Part shown: piece after piece, positions 1 to 9,306 of the stretch | Layout: each line of letters opens with the position of its first letter | How positions within the stretch are numbered: the first letter of the stretch is position 1 | Source of the DNA: Maribacter polysiphoniae | GTDB lineage: Bacteria; Bacteroidota; Bacteroidia; Flavobacteriales; Flavobacteriaceae | DNA: 64,000 bases | Direction of reading: 5' to 3' | Assembly: GCF_003148665.1 (NCBI RefSeq) | Contig: NZ_QGGQ01000005.1 | Location: 124,001 to 188,000 of the forward strand | The notes under the pieces: generated by a model | Seen by the model: only the letters and a program-made list of their open reading frames with translations | The model's database searches: none | What the model was told of the DNA's origin: nothing | Made by a program: the position numbers and the translations under genes

Positions 1-438
1 GAAAAGAGCCATGTAAACCAAACCACAAGGTAAAAAGCCATTTAAAAAACCAATGGTCAAAAATGTGTCCGGCGATTTTTTCTTCAATTCTTGTCCCAGT
101 CGGCTCTTTATTCTTGATATAACCCTGAATAAGGGCTTCGAAAGGTTGTACTTCGCAAAGGTTTTGTAGGGGATAAGAACGGCAATAATCATAATGACAC
201 CAATGATGATCGATAGTTTTTGTTGCATACCAAAAACATAAAGGCCCTTGCCTAAAAGGCCAAAGACCAATCCAATCAAACCATAGGCCAAAAGGCGGCC
301 AGCATGGTACAATGTTATCTGAAATACTTTCTTGAAACCATTGTTGCGATCAACAGGGAGCATAAATGCAATGGGGCCGCACATACCTACGCAGTGTAGA
401 CTGCCCATAAGACCCAATGCCAAAGCTGATAATAACAT
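1..438 (-). CDS. SafE/TauE-family (DsbD_2-like) membrane protein, 3' end cut by window edge
   Basis: The reading frame starts with ATG at 438 and runs off the left edge after 146 codons. The N-terminus reads MLLSALALGLMGSLHCVGMC, the hallmark of the sulfite exporter TauE/SafE group (DsbD_2-like transmembrane domain). A second conserved element, GFLNGFLPCGLVY, lies near residues 130-142. These proteins are polytopic inner-membrane proteins with paired cysteines, and in Bacteroidetes they commonly close the cbb3 oxidase operon, where they are thought to help copper or redox delivery during assembly. It follows ccoH after a 2-bp gap on the same strand, so it is very probably the last gene of that operon. 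The exact substrate cannot be read from sequence. Confidence 0.85.
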   Translation of the reverse strand, partial: MLLSALALGLMGSLHCVGMCGPIAFMLPVDRNNGFKKVFQITLYHAGRLLAYGLIGLVFGLLGKGLYVFGMQQKLSIIIGVIMIIAVLIPYKTFAKYNLSKPLFRVISRIKSRLGQELKKKSPDTFLTIGFLNGFLPCGLVYMALF

Positions 439-440
439 GA

Positions 441-887
441 TTAATAGGTGATGCTCTCTTTAAATAAATAGGGAAGGTCAAGATATTCCCATGAAATTTT
501 AATGTCCCAGCGACCATCCAACAAACGTTTGTCAGGTATGAGCAAATGTGTATTGGATAAACTTATGGGTAAGTCAAAATCCAAGTGTTTATTGGACGGT
601 CTGTATAGGGACACTGTGCCTTTAATTTTCTCAGGTTCTATTTCTTCAGGAAATTGAACGAGCAATCCTTCTGGGGTTTTTTGTACTATAAGTTTTGAAG
701 ACAGATTATTGGCATTGGTCTCGGCATCAATCTCTTTTTGAAACCCCAATTCCGCCTTGTAATACTCTTCAGTGACCAAATCGTGATTCGCATGGTCATC
801 CATATTCATTCGTACGACAAAAAATAGTATAAAGCTTATAAAGCCAATGAATGCCAGTACAATTCCTGTTCCCCAATTAATTTTCAT
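441..887 (-). CDS. ccoH: FixH/CcoH-like cbb3 oxidase assembly protein
   Basis: A 148-residue protein with one N-terminal membrane helix (about residues 5-26) and a periplasmic domain. FixH family members share this layout and assist assembly or stability of the cbb3 oxidase. The motif YYKAELGFQKEID just after the membrane segment is typical of the family. It lies 29 bp after ccoG and 2 bp before the SafE-like gene on the same strand, the usual ccoG-ccoH-safE order. Function is assigned from family and position. Confidence 0.85.
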   Translation of the reverse strand: MKINWGTGIVLAFIGFISFILFFVVRMNMDDHANHDLVTEEYYKAELGFQKEIDAETNANNLSSKLIVQKTPEGLLVQFPEEIEPEKIKGTVSLYRPSNKHLDFDLPISLSNTHLLIPDKRLLDGRWDIKISWEYLDLPYLFKESITY

Positions 888-916
888 ATGACTCTTTTTA
901 TTGCTTTATGCATGGT

Positions 917-2338
917 TTAATTATAACTCCTTGGTGCCAAGAATCGTGCTGTGGTGGTTTCGATTAGTTCGTCCCCACTATATACCCCGATTTTCAGCTT
1001 ATCCTTATCGCCATTCAGTGCCGAATTGTTTATTTCGATAAATAGGGTGCCTTCCGCCAAATCCTGGGCAGGTACCACAAAGTTATCATGGGTCACTAAT
1101 TTGATGGTACCCTTGTGGGACATGAGTTTAAAACTTACATCAGGAATATCCTTGGTTGTCTTATTGATCAATTTATAAGTAAAGACATTACTGATGATGT
1201 TGCCCTCTTTGTGTTCGTATAGTTGTCCGGGAAGTCGCAATATGTTTGCTTCCAAATCATTACGCAAGAAAAGCATACCGATCAACACTCCGGTCAATAT
1301 GACCAAAACAGCGGTGTAACCTTTAAGCCTTGGTGTAAACTTGAATTTTTCCTTTTTGGTGATTTCGTCTTCACTGGCATATCGGATCAGACCCTTAGGG
1401 AGGTTTATTTTCTCCATTACCGTGTCGCATTCATCAATACAGGCGGTACAGTTAATGCACTCCAATTGGGTCCCGTTTCGAATATCGATGTTGGTTGGAC
1501 ACACATGGACGCATTGTTTGCAATCAATACAATCCCCGTGGCCAAGCGCTTCACGGTCTTCGTTTTTCCGGAATTTTTTTCTGCCATTTTCGCCTTCACC
1601 CCGTTTGTGGTCATAGGCGACAATAATCGATTTATTATCGAGTAATACACCCTGCATTCTTCCATAAGGACAGGCGATGATACATACCTGCTCTCTAAAC
1701 CATGCAAATATGAAGTAGAATACCGCCGTGAATATCAATAGGGCTACCAAGGTGCTTATATGGGACATTGGTCCTTCGAATACATATTGTATCAGCTTGT
1801 CACTACCGATCAAATAGGCTAGAAAGACATTGGCTATGATAAAGGATATCAGAAAGAAGATAATCCATTTGGTGACCCTCTTCCTTATTTTCTCACTATT
1901 CCAAGGTTGTCGGTCCAAACGCATTTGCGCAGGACGATCCCCATCGATCCAAAACTCGATTCGTCGGAAAACCATTTCCATAAAAATGGTTTGTGGGCAG
2001 ATCCATCCACAGAAAATACGGCCAAAAGCCACGGTAAAAAGAGCGATGAAAATAACGCCTATAATCATGGAAATCACGAAAAGATGAAAATCCTGGGGCC
2101 AGAAAGGGAATCCAAAAATATTGAAACGACGTTCCAATACGTTGAACATTAAAAACTGGTTGCCATTGACTTTGATAAAAGGCGATAAAATCAAGAATGC
2201 CAATAGAAAGTAGCTTACCAGCTTTCTGTATTTATAAAACTTCCCACTCGGTTTCTTGGGGAAGACCCAAGCGCGTTTACCATCTTCCCTTATGGTGCCT
2301 ATGGAATCCCTGAAATTATCCTTTTCTTGATTTGCCAT
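917..2338 (-). CDS. ccoG: Cytochrome c oxidase accessory protein CcoG (FixG/RdxA type)
   Basis: A 473-residue membrane iron-sulfur protein. It has about five membrane helices, a CGWICPQT motif in the first half, the CIIACPYGRMQ motif, and two ferredoxin-type clusters (CIDCKQCVHVCP and CINCTACIDECD) around residues 270-310. The C-terminal part is an Ig-like periplasmic domain. CcoG proteins act in copper handling during cbb3 oxidase maturation (family knowledge). It sits 32 bp downstream of ccoP on the same strand. Length and domain order are normal. Confidence 0.95.
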   Translation of the reverse strand: MANQEKDNFRDSIGTIREDGKRAWVFPKKPSGKFYKYRKLVSYFLLAFLILSPFIKVNGNQFLMFNVLERRFNIFGFPFWPQDFHLFVISMIIGVIFIALFTVAFGRIFCGWICPQTIFMEMVFRRIEFWIDGDRPAQMRLDRQPWNSEKIRKRVTKWIIFFLISFIIANVFLAYLIGSDKLIQYVFEGPMSHISTLVALLIFTAVFYFIFAWFREQVCIIACPYGRMQGVLLDNKSIIVAYDHKRGEGENGRKKFRKNEDREALGHGDCIDCKQCVHVCPTNIDIRNGTQLECINCTACIDECDTVMEKINLPKGLIRYASEDEITKKEKFKFTPRLKGYTAVLVILTGVLIGMLFLRNDLEANILRLPGQLYEHKEGNIISNVFTYKLINKTTKDIPDVSFKLMSHKGTIKLVTHDNFVVPAQDLAEGTLFIEINNSALNGDKDKLKIGVYSGDELIETTTARFLAPRSYN

Positions 2339-2370
2339 TATCTATTCCTTTTTATATGGAATGAAATTTA

Positions 2371-3333
2371 TTAATTAACGGCCACTGTGATTGAATCGGT
2401 CGCTTGTTCCGGTGTTTGTTCTTGTGTTTGTTCTTGTGTTTGTTCTTTTGCTGGGGCATTCTCATCTACCCAAATATCACCTTCCGGTGCTTTCGGATTG
2501 GCTGGTGTCGTACCCTGAAGACTCAGTACATAACTGGCTATCTGGGCAATTTCAGCAGGTTTGAAGTTCGATTTCCAGGCAACCATACCTTTACCATCAC
2601 GACCACCTTCTGAAATGGTGTTGAAGACATTCTTTATTCCCCCACCCAAAATCCAGTGGTCATCGGTTAGGTTGGGTCCAATTCCCCCACCACCATCGGC
2701 CATATGACAGGCTACACATGTGGTTTCAAAAATTGCTTTACCGGCATTTAAATCGGATGCATCGGTCAATAATTCAACCGAATTGGCATCGACTAGGTCT
2801 TTGGCAGTTTTTTTATATTCCTCTATTGCCAAGTTGGCAGCTGCAACTTCCTGTTCGTATTCCAGTTCTTGGTCATAATCCCCATAAACTTCAAAACGTA
2901 CCAAATAGACCACGGCAAAGACTATGGTCGCATAGAACATATATACCCACCAAGGTGGTAATTCATTGTCAAGCTCCTTGATACCATCATAATTGTGGTC
3001 TAGGATAATCTCACCTTCTTCCGCGATGGGTTTGTTGGCTGTTAACTTGGCCCAAACCTTTTTGGCCCAAGGCCATTCCCATTGTTTTGATTTTGCCGAT
3101 AAGTAGCGTTCTTTTGCCTCTTCGCTAAGCGTTTGGAACATCACATTCTCAATCGACTTCAAAATCAATTCTATGGCAATCAAAATCAATAGCACCATCA
3201 ACATAAAGAATTGTGTAATGGGGTATTCTATGATGGCCAATTTATCGCCAGAGTCTATAAAGTACTCCATCAATCCGAAAATGACGAAGAAGGTTACGGG
3301 GATTCTAATCCACCAAGGTGACATATTTTTCAT
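2371..3333 (-). CDS. ccoP: cbb3-type cytochrome c oxidase subunit III (CcoP), single-heme form
   Basis: A 320-residue membrane-anchored c-type cytochrome. Two N-terminal helices (about residues 10-60) match the CcoP N-terminal domain, and a third lies near residues 130-148. Only one heme c site is visible, CVACH at residues 206-210, with Met250 as likely axial ligand. Classic proteobacterial CcoP has two heme c groups, so this is a one-heme variant. The C-terminus carries a TQEQ-type repeat of low complexity (about residues 294-310). The start codon overlaps the ccoQ stop (ATGA). The subunit passes electrons from the bc complex or soluble cytochromes to CcoNO. Confidence 0.92.
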   Translation of the reverse strand: MKNMSPWWIRIPVTFFVIFGLMEYFIDSGDKLAIIEYPITQFFMLMVLLILIAIELILKSIENVMFQTLSEEAKERYLSAKSKQWEWPWAKKVWAKLTANKPIAEEGEIILDHNYDGIKELDNELPPWWVYMFYATIVFAVVYLVRFEVYGDYDQELEYEQEVAAANLAIEEYKKTAKDLVDANSVELLTDASDLNAGKAIFETTCVACHMADGGGGIGPNLTDDHWILGGGIKNVFNTISEGGRDGKGMVAWKSNFKPAEIAQIASYVLSLQGTTPANPKAPEGDIWVDENAPAKEQTQEQTQEQTPEQATDSITVAVN

Positions 3334-3527
3334 AATTCTAGTTGGTTATTTTGGTTGTTATCATCTTCTAAAGGGAGTTCGCTTACCTCTTTGATGTATG
3401 CCTTGCGTGCGGTGAAAACCCACAAAAAAAGGATGGCAAAGAAGAGGAAGAATATACATAATGATATCATGGGATAGGTGGCTACGCCATCTATGCTTTC
3501 CATGTGTCCTTTAATGAATTTCAGCAT
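3330..3527 (-). CDS. ccoQ: CcoQ-like small cbb3 oxidase subunit
   Basis: A 65-residue protein with one membrane helix (about residues 20-40) followed by a charged, Asn-rich tail. It sits between ccoNO (4-bp gap) and ccoP (ATGA overlap), the standard position of CcoQ, which stabilises the oxidase. Sequence similarity in CcoQ is weak by nature, so the name rests on size, topology and position. Confidence 0.75.
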   Translation of the reverse strand: MLKFIKGHMESIDGVATYPMISLCIFFLFFAILFLWVFTARKAYIKEVSELPLEDDNNQNNQLEL

Positions 3528-3531
3528 GACT

Positions 3532-5733
3532 TTATTTGTTTTGGGTTAAAACTTCGCCTGTCTCCTTGACCTTGATGTCGGTTCCCAATCGCTGTAAATA
3601 GGCGATTAGGGAAACAATCTCGCGATCTTTCATTTCCACGAATTCCTCTCCGCTTTCTTCAGCAAATTTTTTGTCGGCCTCATAAGAACTTACAAAATCG
3701 GGATCTGCATAAAGGTTTTTCTCGATTTTTGACGCTTGGGTGTCCATTAACTCGTAAGCATTGGCAATTTCCTCTTCGGTGTAAGGAACGCCTAGGCTAA
3801 CCATGACCTCCATTTTAGCTTGAATGTCACTACGGTCGTGTTTGTTGCGGATCAACCATCGGTAGGCCGGCATAATCGATCCCGAGGAAGTACTTTGGGG
3901 ATCGTACATATGATTGAAATGCCAGTTGTCCGAATACTTGCCACCGACTCTTAAAAGATCCGGTCCGGTACGCTTACTACCCCATAGGAATGGGTGGTCG
4001 TACACAAATTCCCCGGCTTTGGCATATTCACCATATCTTTCCACTTCACTTCTGAAAGGACGCACCATTTGTGAGTGGCAGCTCACACAACCTTCCCGTA
4101 TATAAAGATCCCTTCCCTCCAGTTCCAAGGGAGTGTATGGTTTAACACTGCTTATTGTAGGTATGTTTGATTTTACCATGATGGTAGGGACTATCTCGAT
4201 CATACCACCAATTAAGATGGCGACGGTAGCCCAGACGGTCATTTGAACAGGTTTGCGTTCCAACCAAGTATGTAGTGTCTCTCCAGCGGTTCTTTTGCTC
4301 GATACACGGGTCAAGGCAGGGGCCTCGGCCAACTCATCCTCTACCTTGCTACCTGATCTAATGGTAACAATGATGTTGTAAACCAAGGTAAACATTCCTA
4401 GGATGTAAAGGCTACCACCGATGGCGCGCATCCAATACATTGGCATGATTTCGTGTACGGTTTCCAAGAAGTTCCCATAGGCCAATGTTCCGTCAGGATT
4501 GAAGTCTTTCCACATCAATGCTTGGGTGAACCCGGCAACGTACATGGGTAACGTATAAAGAATGATCCCTAAGGTACCGATCCAAAAATGGAAGTTGGCC
4601 ATGCCTACGGAATATAATTTGGTCTTGAACATTCTTGGCACCAACCAATAGATCATACCAAAGGTCAAGAAACCGTTCCAGGCCAAGGCTCCAACGTGTA
4701 CGTGGGCAATAATCCAATCACTAAAGTGGGCAATGGCGTTTACGTTCTTGAGGGAAAGCATGGGTCCTTCGAATGTGGCCATACCATAACCGGTAATCGC
4801 CACTACCATGAATTTTAGGGTAGGGTCTACGCGAACCTTGTCCCAAGCACCACGCAAGGTCAACAATCCGTTGATCATACCTCCCCAAGATGGGGCGATC
4901 AACATTACAGAAAAGGCAACCCCTAAATTTTGTGCCCAGTCAGGTAAGGCGGAATACAACAAATGGTGTGGTCCTGCCCATATGTAGATAAAGATCAAAG
5001 ACCAGAAATGGACTATCGATAATCGATATGAATACACGGGTCTATTGGCGGCTTTAGGTACGAAATAGTACATAAGCCCCAAGAAAGGCGTTGTCAAAAA
5101 GAATGCAACGGCATTGTGACCGTACCACCATTGTACCAAGGCATCCTGAACACCAGCGTACACGGAGTAACTTTTCATTGCGCTTACGGGTAATTCCAAA
5201 CTGTTGAAAATATGTAATACGGCAACGGTTACGAATGTGGCTAGGTAAAACCAGATGGCAACATACAGGTGACGTTGCCTTCTTTTGAACATGGTCATTA
5301 TCAAGTTTACACCAAAAGCAACCCAGACAACTGCAATGGCGATGTCAATCGGCCATTCCAATTCTGCATATTCCTTGGTTGTAGTATACCCTAATGGAAG
5401 TGAGATCGCGGCAGCTACAATAATCAATTGCCATCCCCAAAAGTTGAATTTACTTAAGAAATCGCTGTACATACGCGCTTTCAACAATCGCTGTGTGGAA
5501 TAGTATACCCCTGCGAAAATAGCGTTACCCACGAAGGCAAAAATCACAGCATTGGTATGCAAGGGTCTTAAACGACCAAAGCTTAACCATGCGATGCCAT
5601 CGGTTACATTTGGGAAAAGAAACATGAAGGCCAGTAGTAGGCCTACCGACATTCCCACAACTCCCCAGAACATGGTAGCATAGAGGAAATTTTTTACGAT
5701 TTTGTTATCGTAATAGAATTGTTGTACTTCCAT
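3532..5733 (-). CDS. ccoNO: Fused cbb3 cytochrome c oxidase subunits I and II (CcoN-CcoO)
   Basis: A 733-residue fusion. Residues 1 to about 480 are the catalytic heme-copper subunit CcoN, with about twelve membrane helices and conserved His-containing segments such as RPLHTNAVIF, WWYGHNAVAFF and DWIIAHVHVGALAWNG. Residues from about 500 on are the monoheme cytochrome CcoO, with heme c motif CVSCH (Cys549, Cys552, His553) and the signature SQMVRPFRSE. The fusion is common in Bacteroidetes and absent from classical proteobacterial operons. The enzyme reduces oxygen to water with high affinity and pumps protons. It lies 2 bp downstream of ccoS. Confidence 0.97.
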   Translation of the reverse strand: MEVQQFYYDNKIVKNFLYATMFWGVVGMSVGLLLAFMFLFPNVTDGIAWLSFGRLRPLHTNAVIFAFVGNAIFAGVYYSTQRLLKARMYSDFLSKFNFWGWQLIIVAAAISLPLGYTTTKEYAELEWPIDIAIAVVWVAFGVNLIMTMFKRRQRHLYVAIWFYLATFVTVAVLHIFNSLELPVSAMKSYSVYAGVQDALVQWWYGHNAVAFFLTTPFLGLMYYFVPKAANRPVYSYRLSIVHFWSLIFIYIWAGPHHLLYSALPDWAQNLGVAFSVMLIAPSWGGMINGLLTLRGAWDKVRVDPTLKFMVVAITGYGMATFEGPMLSLKNVNAIAHFSDWIIAHVHVGALAWNGFLTFGMIYWLVPRMFKTKLYSVGMANFHFWIGTLGIILYTLPMYVAGFTQALMWKDFNPDGTLAYGNFLETVHEIMPMYWMRAIGGSLYILGMFTLVYNIIVTIRSGSKVEDELAEAPALTRVSSKRTAGETLHTWLERKPVQMTVWATVAILIGGMIEIVPTIMVKSNIPTISSVKPYTPLELEGRDLYIREGCVSCHSQMVRPFRSEVERYGEYAKAGEFVYDHPFLWGSKRTGPDLLRVGGKYSDNWHFNHMYDPQSTSSGSIMPAYRWLIRNKHDRSDIQAKMEVMVSLGVPYTEEEIANAYELMDTQASKIEKNLYADPDFVSSYEADKKFAEESGEEFVEMKDREIVSLIAYLQRLGTDIKVKETGEVLTQNK

Positions 5734-5735
5734 AA

Positions 5736-5951
5736 TTACAATTTTTGACTTTTATTTAGTTGGTTTGATTTATTCTTGTCCTCTTTTTTTAAGGCGGTGT
5801 CGTCTTTTACTAACTCGTCATCAAAGAGCATGCGAACAGATGGCGTATACGAATCATCGTACTGCCCGCTGCGCACTGAAATAATAAAAGCTGTGAAAAA
5901 GATTATAGCAACAACGATGCTAATAGTCAATAGCACATAAATAACACTCAT
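5736..5951 (-). CDS. ccoS: cbb3 oxidase assembly protein CcoS
   Basis: A 71-residue protein with one N-terminal helix (residues 2-25) followed by the conserved SGQYDD segment and an acidic/lysine-rich cytoplasmic tail, all typical of CcoS. CcoS is needed for cofactor insertion into cbb3 oxidase. It is the first gene of the ccoS-NO-Q-P-G-H run; the FNR-type box at 6003-6014 and the -7 element at 5972-5979 lie just upstream, so it may head its own transcription unit separate from ccoI. Confidence 0.92.
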   Translation of the reverse strand: MSVIYVLLTISIVVAIIFFTAFIISVRSGQYDDSYTPSVRMLFDDELVKDDTALKKEDKNKSNQLNKSQKL

Positions 5952-5971
5952 ACCTTACCTGAAATTCGACC

Positions 5972-6014
5972 CAAACATATGTATTCACCAAAAGGCAAAA
6001 TATGATTTTTGTCA
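5972..6014 (-). promoter_or_regulatory. ccoS promoter with FNR-type box
   Basis: On the minus strand the sequence TGACAAAAATCA (6014 to 6003) matches the core of an FNR/Crp site (TGAN-N4-ATCA). The -7 element TATGTTTG (5979 to 5972) fits the Bacteroidetes consensus TAnnTTTG exactly. The box centre is 36.5 bp from the last G of the -7 element; if the start point lies 5 bp further on, the box is centred near -41.5, the class II activator position. Confidence 0.7.
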
Positions 6015-6024
6015 TGTTTTTAAA

Positions 6025-8400
6025 TTAATTTACTTTTTTTCCTAAAATATTTGTGGCCAAGGTGGTAAAACCTACCACGCTTATAGAGCTTAAAGGCATT
6101 AGGATTGCTGCTATAACGGGCTCTAATTGCCCAGTTACCGCAAAATACAAACCAACAACATTATATACAAGTGATAATAGGAAACTTAACTTAATAATTT
6201 TCATTGCTTTCTTTGCCGCTAGGATATATTGGTCCAATTGGTCAAATTTTGAAGCGTCCAATATGCCATCACATGCCGGTGAAAAAACATTGATATTCTC
6301 TGATATGGCAATACCGACATTACTTTGGGCCAGCGCCCCGGCATCATTGAGTCCGTCACCCACCATCATGACTTTTTTGCCCTGCTCTTGCAATGTCTTT
6401 ATGAAATTCAGCTTGTCCTTCGGCTTTTGGTTGAAATACATGGGGGTAAGCGGGGGCAATATCTTTTCGAGCCGGTATTTTTCCCCTTCGTTGTCCCCAG
6501 ATAAAATGGCTAAATGTAAATGCTGGTCCATGGCCTTAAAAACATCGGAAACACCTTCCCTGTAGTGGTTGTGGAATACAAAACGGCCTTTGTATGTGTT
6601 GTTGGCGCTGATATGGACCGAAGTGGTTTCGGAATCATAATCGGTAGTGTTTCCAACAAAATCCGCTGATCCCACCTTGATATGGCTTTCATTTTTTTGT
6701 CCTTCGATCCCTTTGCCCAGATGTTCTTGGTAGTCGTCTAGAGGTACGATATTGTGGGCTGCCAACATATCGTACAGGGTTCTGCTCAATGGATGGTTGG
6801 AGGCCCTTAGGGTATTTTTCAAAAGTGATTCTTCTTCCAGTGTCAGTTCCATGCCCTCATAGGTGGCCTTGCTTTTCATGGTGGTGGTAATGGTTCCGGT
6901 TTTGTCAAAGATGGCCGTGTCTATTTGGGCCAATTGCTCAAGGGTTTGGGTGTTTTTCAAGTAGAATTTCTTGCGCCCAAAGATCCGTAGCATATTGCCA
7001 AGGGTAAATGGCGCGGCCAGGGCAATGGCACATGGGCAGGCAATGATAAGTACTGCCGTAAACACATTCATGGCTTTGCTGCTATCGTAATAGAGCCAAA
7101 ACGCCGTGGTTATAAAGGCAATGGTCAAAACAGCCCAGGTAAACCGCTTTCCAATACTATCGGTCAGGGTTTGGAACTTGCTCTCTTTATTTTCGCTAAA
7201 TACCGTACTGCTCCATAATTGGGTCAAATAACTTTGGGAAACGGTCTTTAGTACATCCATCTCTATGGCACCGTCCAATTGTTTTCCCCCTGCGTAGATT
7301 TTGTCGCCCGATTCCTTGAATACCGGTTCGGACTCACCCGTGACAAAGCTATAATCGATTTGGGCCCTACCGTTGATAAGTATACCATCAACGGGAATCA
7401 ATTCTTCATTGCGGATCAAGAGGCGATCCCCTTTTTTTATGTCATAAACCTGGACGGTCTCCTCTTTATGGTCTTCTGATATTTTGGTGACAGCGATGGG
7501 GAAATAAGATTTATAATCCCGCTCAAAAGAGAGGAAGGAATATGTTTTTTGTTGAAAAAACTTCCCTATTAGCAGAAAGAATATGAGTCCGGTCAAGCTA
7601 TCGAAAAAACCAGTTCCCCAATCAAAAATGATTTCTGCGGTGCTCCGAAGGAATAAAACAAGGATTCCCAGAGCAATAGGGACATCGATATTCAGTATTT
7701 TGGAACGAAGGCCCTTAAAGGCTGAGATTAGATAATCCTGCCCGGCATAGAACACAACGGGTAGTGAAAAAGCGAACATCAACCATCGGAACAGCCCTTT
7801 GTATTGGTCTAGCCAAAACTCATTGACCTCAAAGTATTCTGGAAAAGAAAGAAACATTACGTTGCCGAATGCAAAACCTGCGACGCCCAATTTATAGATA
7901 AGCCCCCGATCTATATTCTTCTTGCCCTTGTCAAAATCCTCTAGTGAGATATAGGGTTCGTATCCGATACGTGCCAGTAGGACGACAAGGTCTTTAAGCC
8001 CCATATTTTCGGGGTTGAAGATAACGCGTACCGTCTTTTTGGGGAAATCCACTTGGGAACTACTGACCGCTGGGTTTAATTTGTTGAGGTTTTCCAAAAC
8101 CCAAATACAGGAACTACAATGGATTTGTGGAATATAAAGGTTTACGATTTGTAGGTTTTCCCCATTGAATTCCAAGAGTTTCTCGATGATTTTGGAATCA
8201 TTTAAAAAGTCGTATTTGCTTTCGACAACGTTCGGTGTGGAACCGGCGGAGGATTGCAGATCGTAGTAATAGGACAGGTCGTTGGAGGAGAAAATTTCGT
8301 ATACGGTCTTACAGCCGTTACAACAGAAATTCTTCCCATCGTGAACAATAGGGTTTCTGCCGCAATCGTCACCACAATGATAACATCGGACTTTCTCCAT
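6025..8400 (-). CDS. ccoI: Copper-translocating P-type ATPase of the FixI/CcoI type
   Basis: A 791-residue P1B-type ATPase. An N-terminal cysteine-rich zinc-finger-like domain (CYHCGDDC and CCNGC, residues 5-30) precedes a heavy-metal-associated domain with CSSC near residue 95. The membrane core has the metal-binding CPC motif (Cys455-Pro456-Cys457) and the catalytic DKTGT starts at Asp499; GDGLNDAGAL closes the phosphorylation domain. FixI/CcoI pumps copper across the inner membrane for the CuB site of cbb3 oxidase. It heads the cluster and is followed after 73 bp by ccoS, with a promoter in between. Confidence 0.95.
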   Translation of the reverse strand: MEKVRCYHCGDDCGRNPIVHDGKNFCCNGCKTVYEIFSSNDLSYYYDLQSSAGSTPNVVESKYDFLNDSKIIEKLLEFNGENLQIVNLYIPQIHCSSCIWVLENLNKLNPAVSSSQVDFPKKTVRVIFNPENMGLKDLVVLLARIGYEPYISLEDFDKGKKNIDRGLIYKLGVAGFAFGNVMFLSFPEYFEVNEFWLDQYKGLFRWLMFAFSLPVVFYAGQDYLISAFKGLRSKILNIDVPIALGILVLFLRSTAEIIFDWGTGFFDSLTGLIFFLLIGKFFQQKTYSFLSFERDYKSYFPIAVTKISEDHKEETVQVYDIKKGDRLLIRNEELIPVDGILINGRAQIDYSFVTGESEPVFKESGDKIYAGGKQLDGAIEMDVLKTVSQSYLTQLWSSTVFSENKESKFQTLTDSIGKRFTWAVLTIAFITTAFWLYYDSSKAMNVFTAVLIIACPCAIALAAPFTLGNMLRIFGRKKFYLKNTQTLEQLAQIDTAIFDKTGTITTTMKSKATYEGMELTLEEESLLKNTLRASNHPLSRTLYDMLAAHNIVPLDDYQEHLGKGIEGQKNESHIKVGSADFVGNTTDYDSETTSVHISANNTYKGRFVFHNHYREGVSDVFKAMDQHLHLAILSGDNEGEKYRLEKILPPLTPMYFNQKPKDKLNFIKTLQEQGKKVMMVGDGLNDAGALAQSNVGIAISENINVFSPACDGILDASKFDQLDQYILAAKKAMKIIKLSFLLSLVYNVVGLYFAVTGQLEPVIAAILMPLSSISVVGFTTLATNILGKKVN

Positions 8401-8422
8401 TTACATTTGCATATACCTACAA

Positions 8423-8465
8423 CAAATATCTAGAACTTTCCTGAAATAATTCATGATAATTGTCA
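8423..8465 (-). promoter_or_regulatory. ccoI promoter with FNR-type box
   Basis: Minus-strand TGACAATTATCA (8465 to 8454) is an FNR-type box in the gap between ccoI and the divergent fnr gene. The -7 candidate GATATTTG (8430 to 8423) matches five of six fixed consensus positions. Centre-to-G distance is 36.5 bp, identical to the ccoS promoter. The same box could also serve the regulator gene on the plus strand (autoregulation), which the sequence does not decide. Confidence 0.6.
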
Positions 8466-8516
8466 GCTTTTCGATATTTTTATACCATATTAAAGGTAGA
8501 GCAAATAGATTACTTT

Positions 8517-9218
8517 ATGGATGAGGCAGAACAGAGTAGGTGTGAGAACTGTATTGTACGGCAGTTCAACTCTTTACGTGCCATGAGTAAGACCGAATTA
8601 AAGAAGGTTTCTGACTCGAAGGTCACGAAAAAGATTAAAAAGGGGGAGGCTCTTTTCGAGGAAGGGGACAAACTCGATGGGGTGTTCTGTGTTCGGGAAG
8701 GTGTTTCCAAGCTTTCCAAATTGAGTTCTAACGGTAAAGATCAAATCATAAAGTTAGCCAGTAAAGGTGAGGTGATGGGTCAAAGATCCGTCATTGCCGA
8801 AGAATATACCAATTTAAGTGCCGTGGCTGTCAGTGACATGGAAGTGTGTTTTATCCCAAAAGACAGTATCGTTCATACCTTAAGTAAAAATCCGGATTTC
8901 GCCATTGAGGTTTTAAGGCATATGGCCCACGACCTTAAGGAAGCCGATGATGTAATAGTGAATATGTCCCAGAAAACGGTAAAACAACGTATTGCCGAGG
9001 CCTTTGTTTATTTAAAGAACAATTATGGGGAGGATGATCAGGGATTTTTAAAACTGACCCTTTCCAGAGAGGATATCGCAAATGTTGTGGGTACCGCAAC
9101 GGAATCCGCCATCCGGATAATCTCCGAATTCAAGAAAAAAGGAATGATCAAGACCTCCGGCAAAAAAATCGGGGTTTTGAATGAAAAATTGCTCCAAGAT
9201 CTTATTGAGGGCTTTTGA
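8517..9218 (+). CDS. Crp/Fnr-family transcription regulator
   Basis: A 233-residue regulator. Residues about 25-140 form a cyclic-nucleotide-binding-type sensor domain; the C-terminal helix-turn-helix includes LSREDIANVVGTATESAIRIISEF, a typical Crp/Fnr recognition region. The N-terminus has Cys-x2-Cys (CENC) within the first 15 residues, plus a cysteine near residue 60 and another near 120, resembling but not copying the four-cysteine iron-sulfur site of E. coli FNR. ATG 8517 is chosen over the upstream TTG 8460 because the family starts close to the CENC motif. It faces ccoI and is the natural candidate to bind the three FNR-type boxes here. Confidence 0.92.
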   Translation: MDEAEQSRCENCIVRQFNSLRAMSKTELKKVSDSKVTKKIKKGEALFEEGDKLDGVFCVREGVSKLSKLSSNGKDQIIKLASKGEVMGQRSVIAEEYTNLSAVAVSDMEVCFIPKDSIVHTLSKNPDFAIEVLRHMAHDLKEADDVIVNMSQKTVKQRIAEAFVYLKNNYGEDDQGFLKLTLSREDIANVVGTATESAIRIISEFKKKGMIKTSGKKIGVLNEKLLQDLIEGF

Positions 9219-9306
9219 TAAGCCCGTTTTATCCTTCTATTTCCAAGCTTCCACATGTCTTATAAACCCTCTATTTTATTAAGGGTTTGGCGCATTTATG
9301 AAAAAC

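Noticed and set aside
2371-3333. Di-heme CcoP
   Set aside because: A second CxxCH was looked for through the whole protein and is not present.
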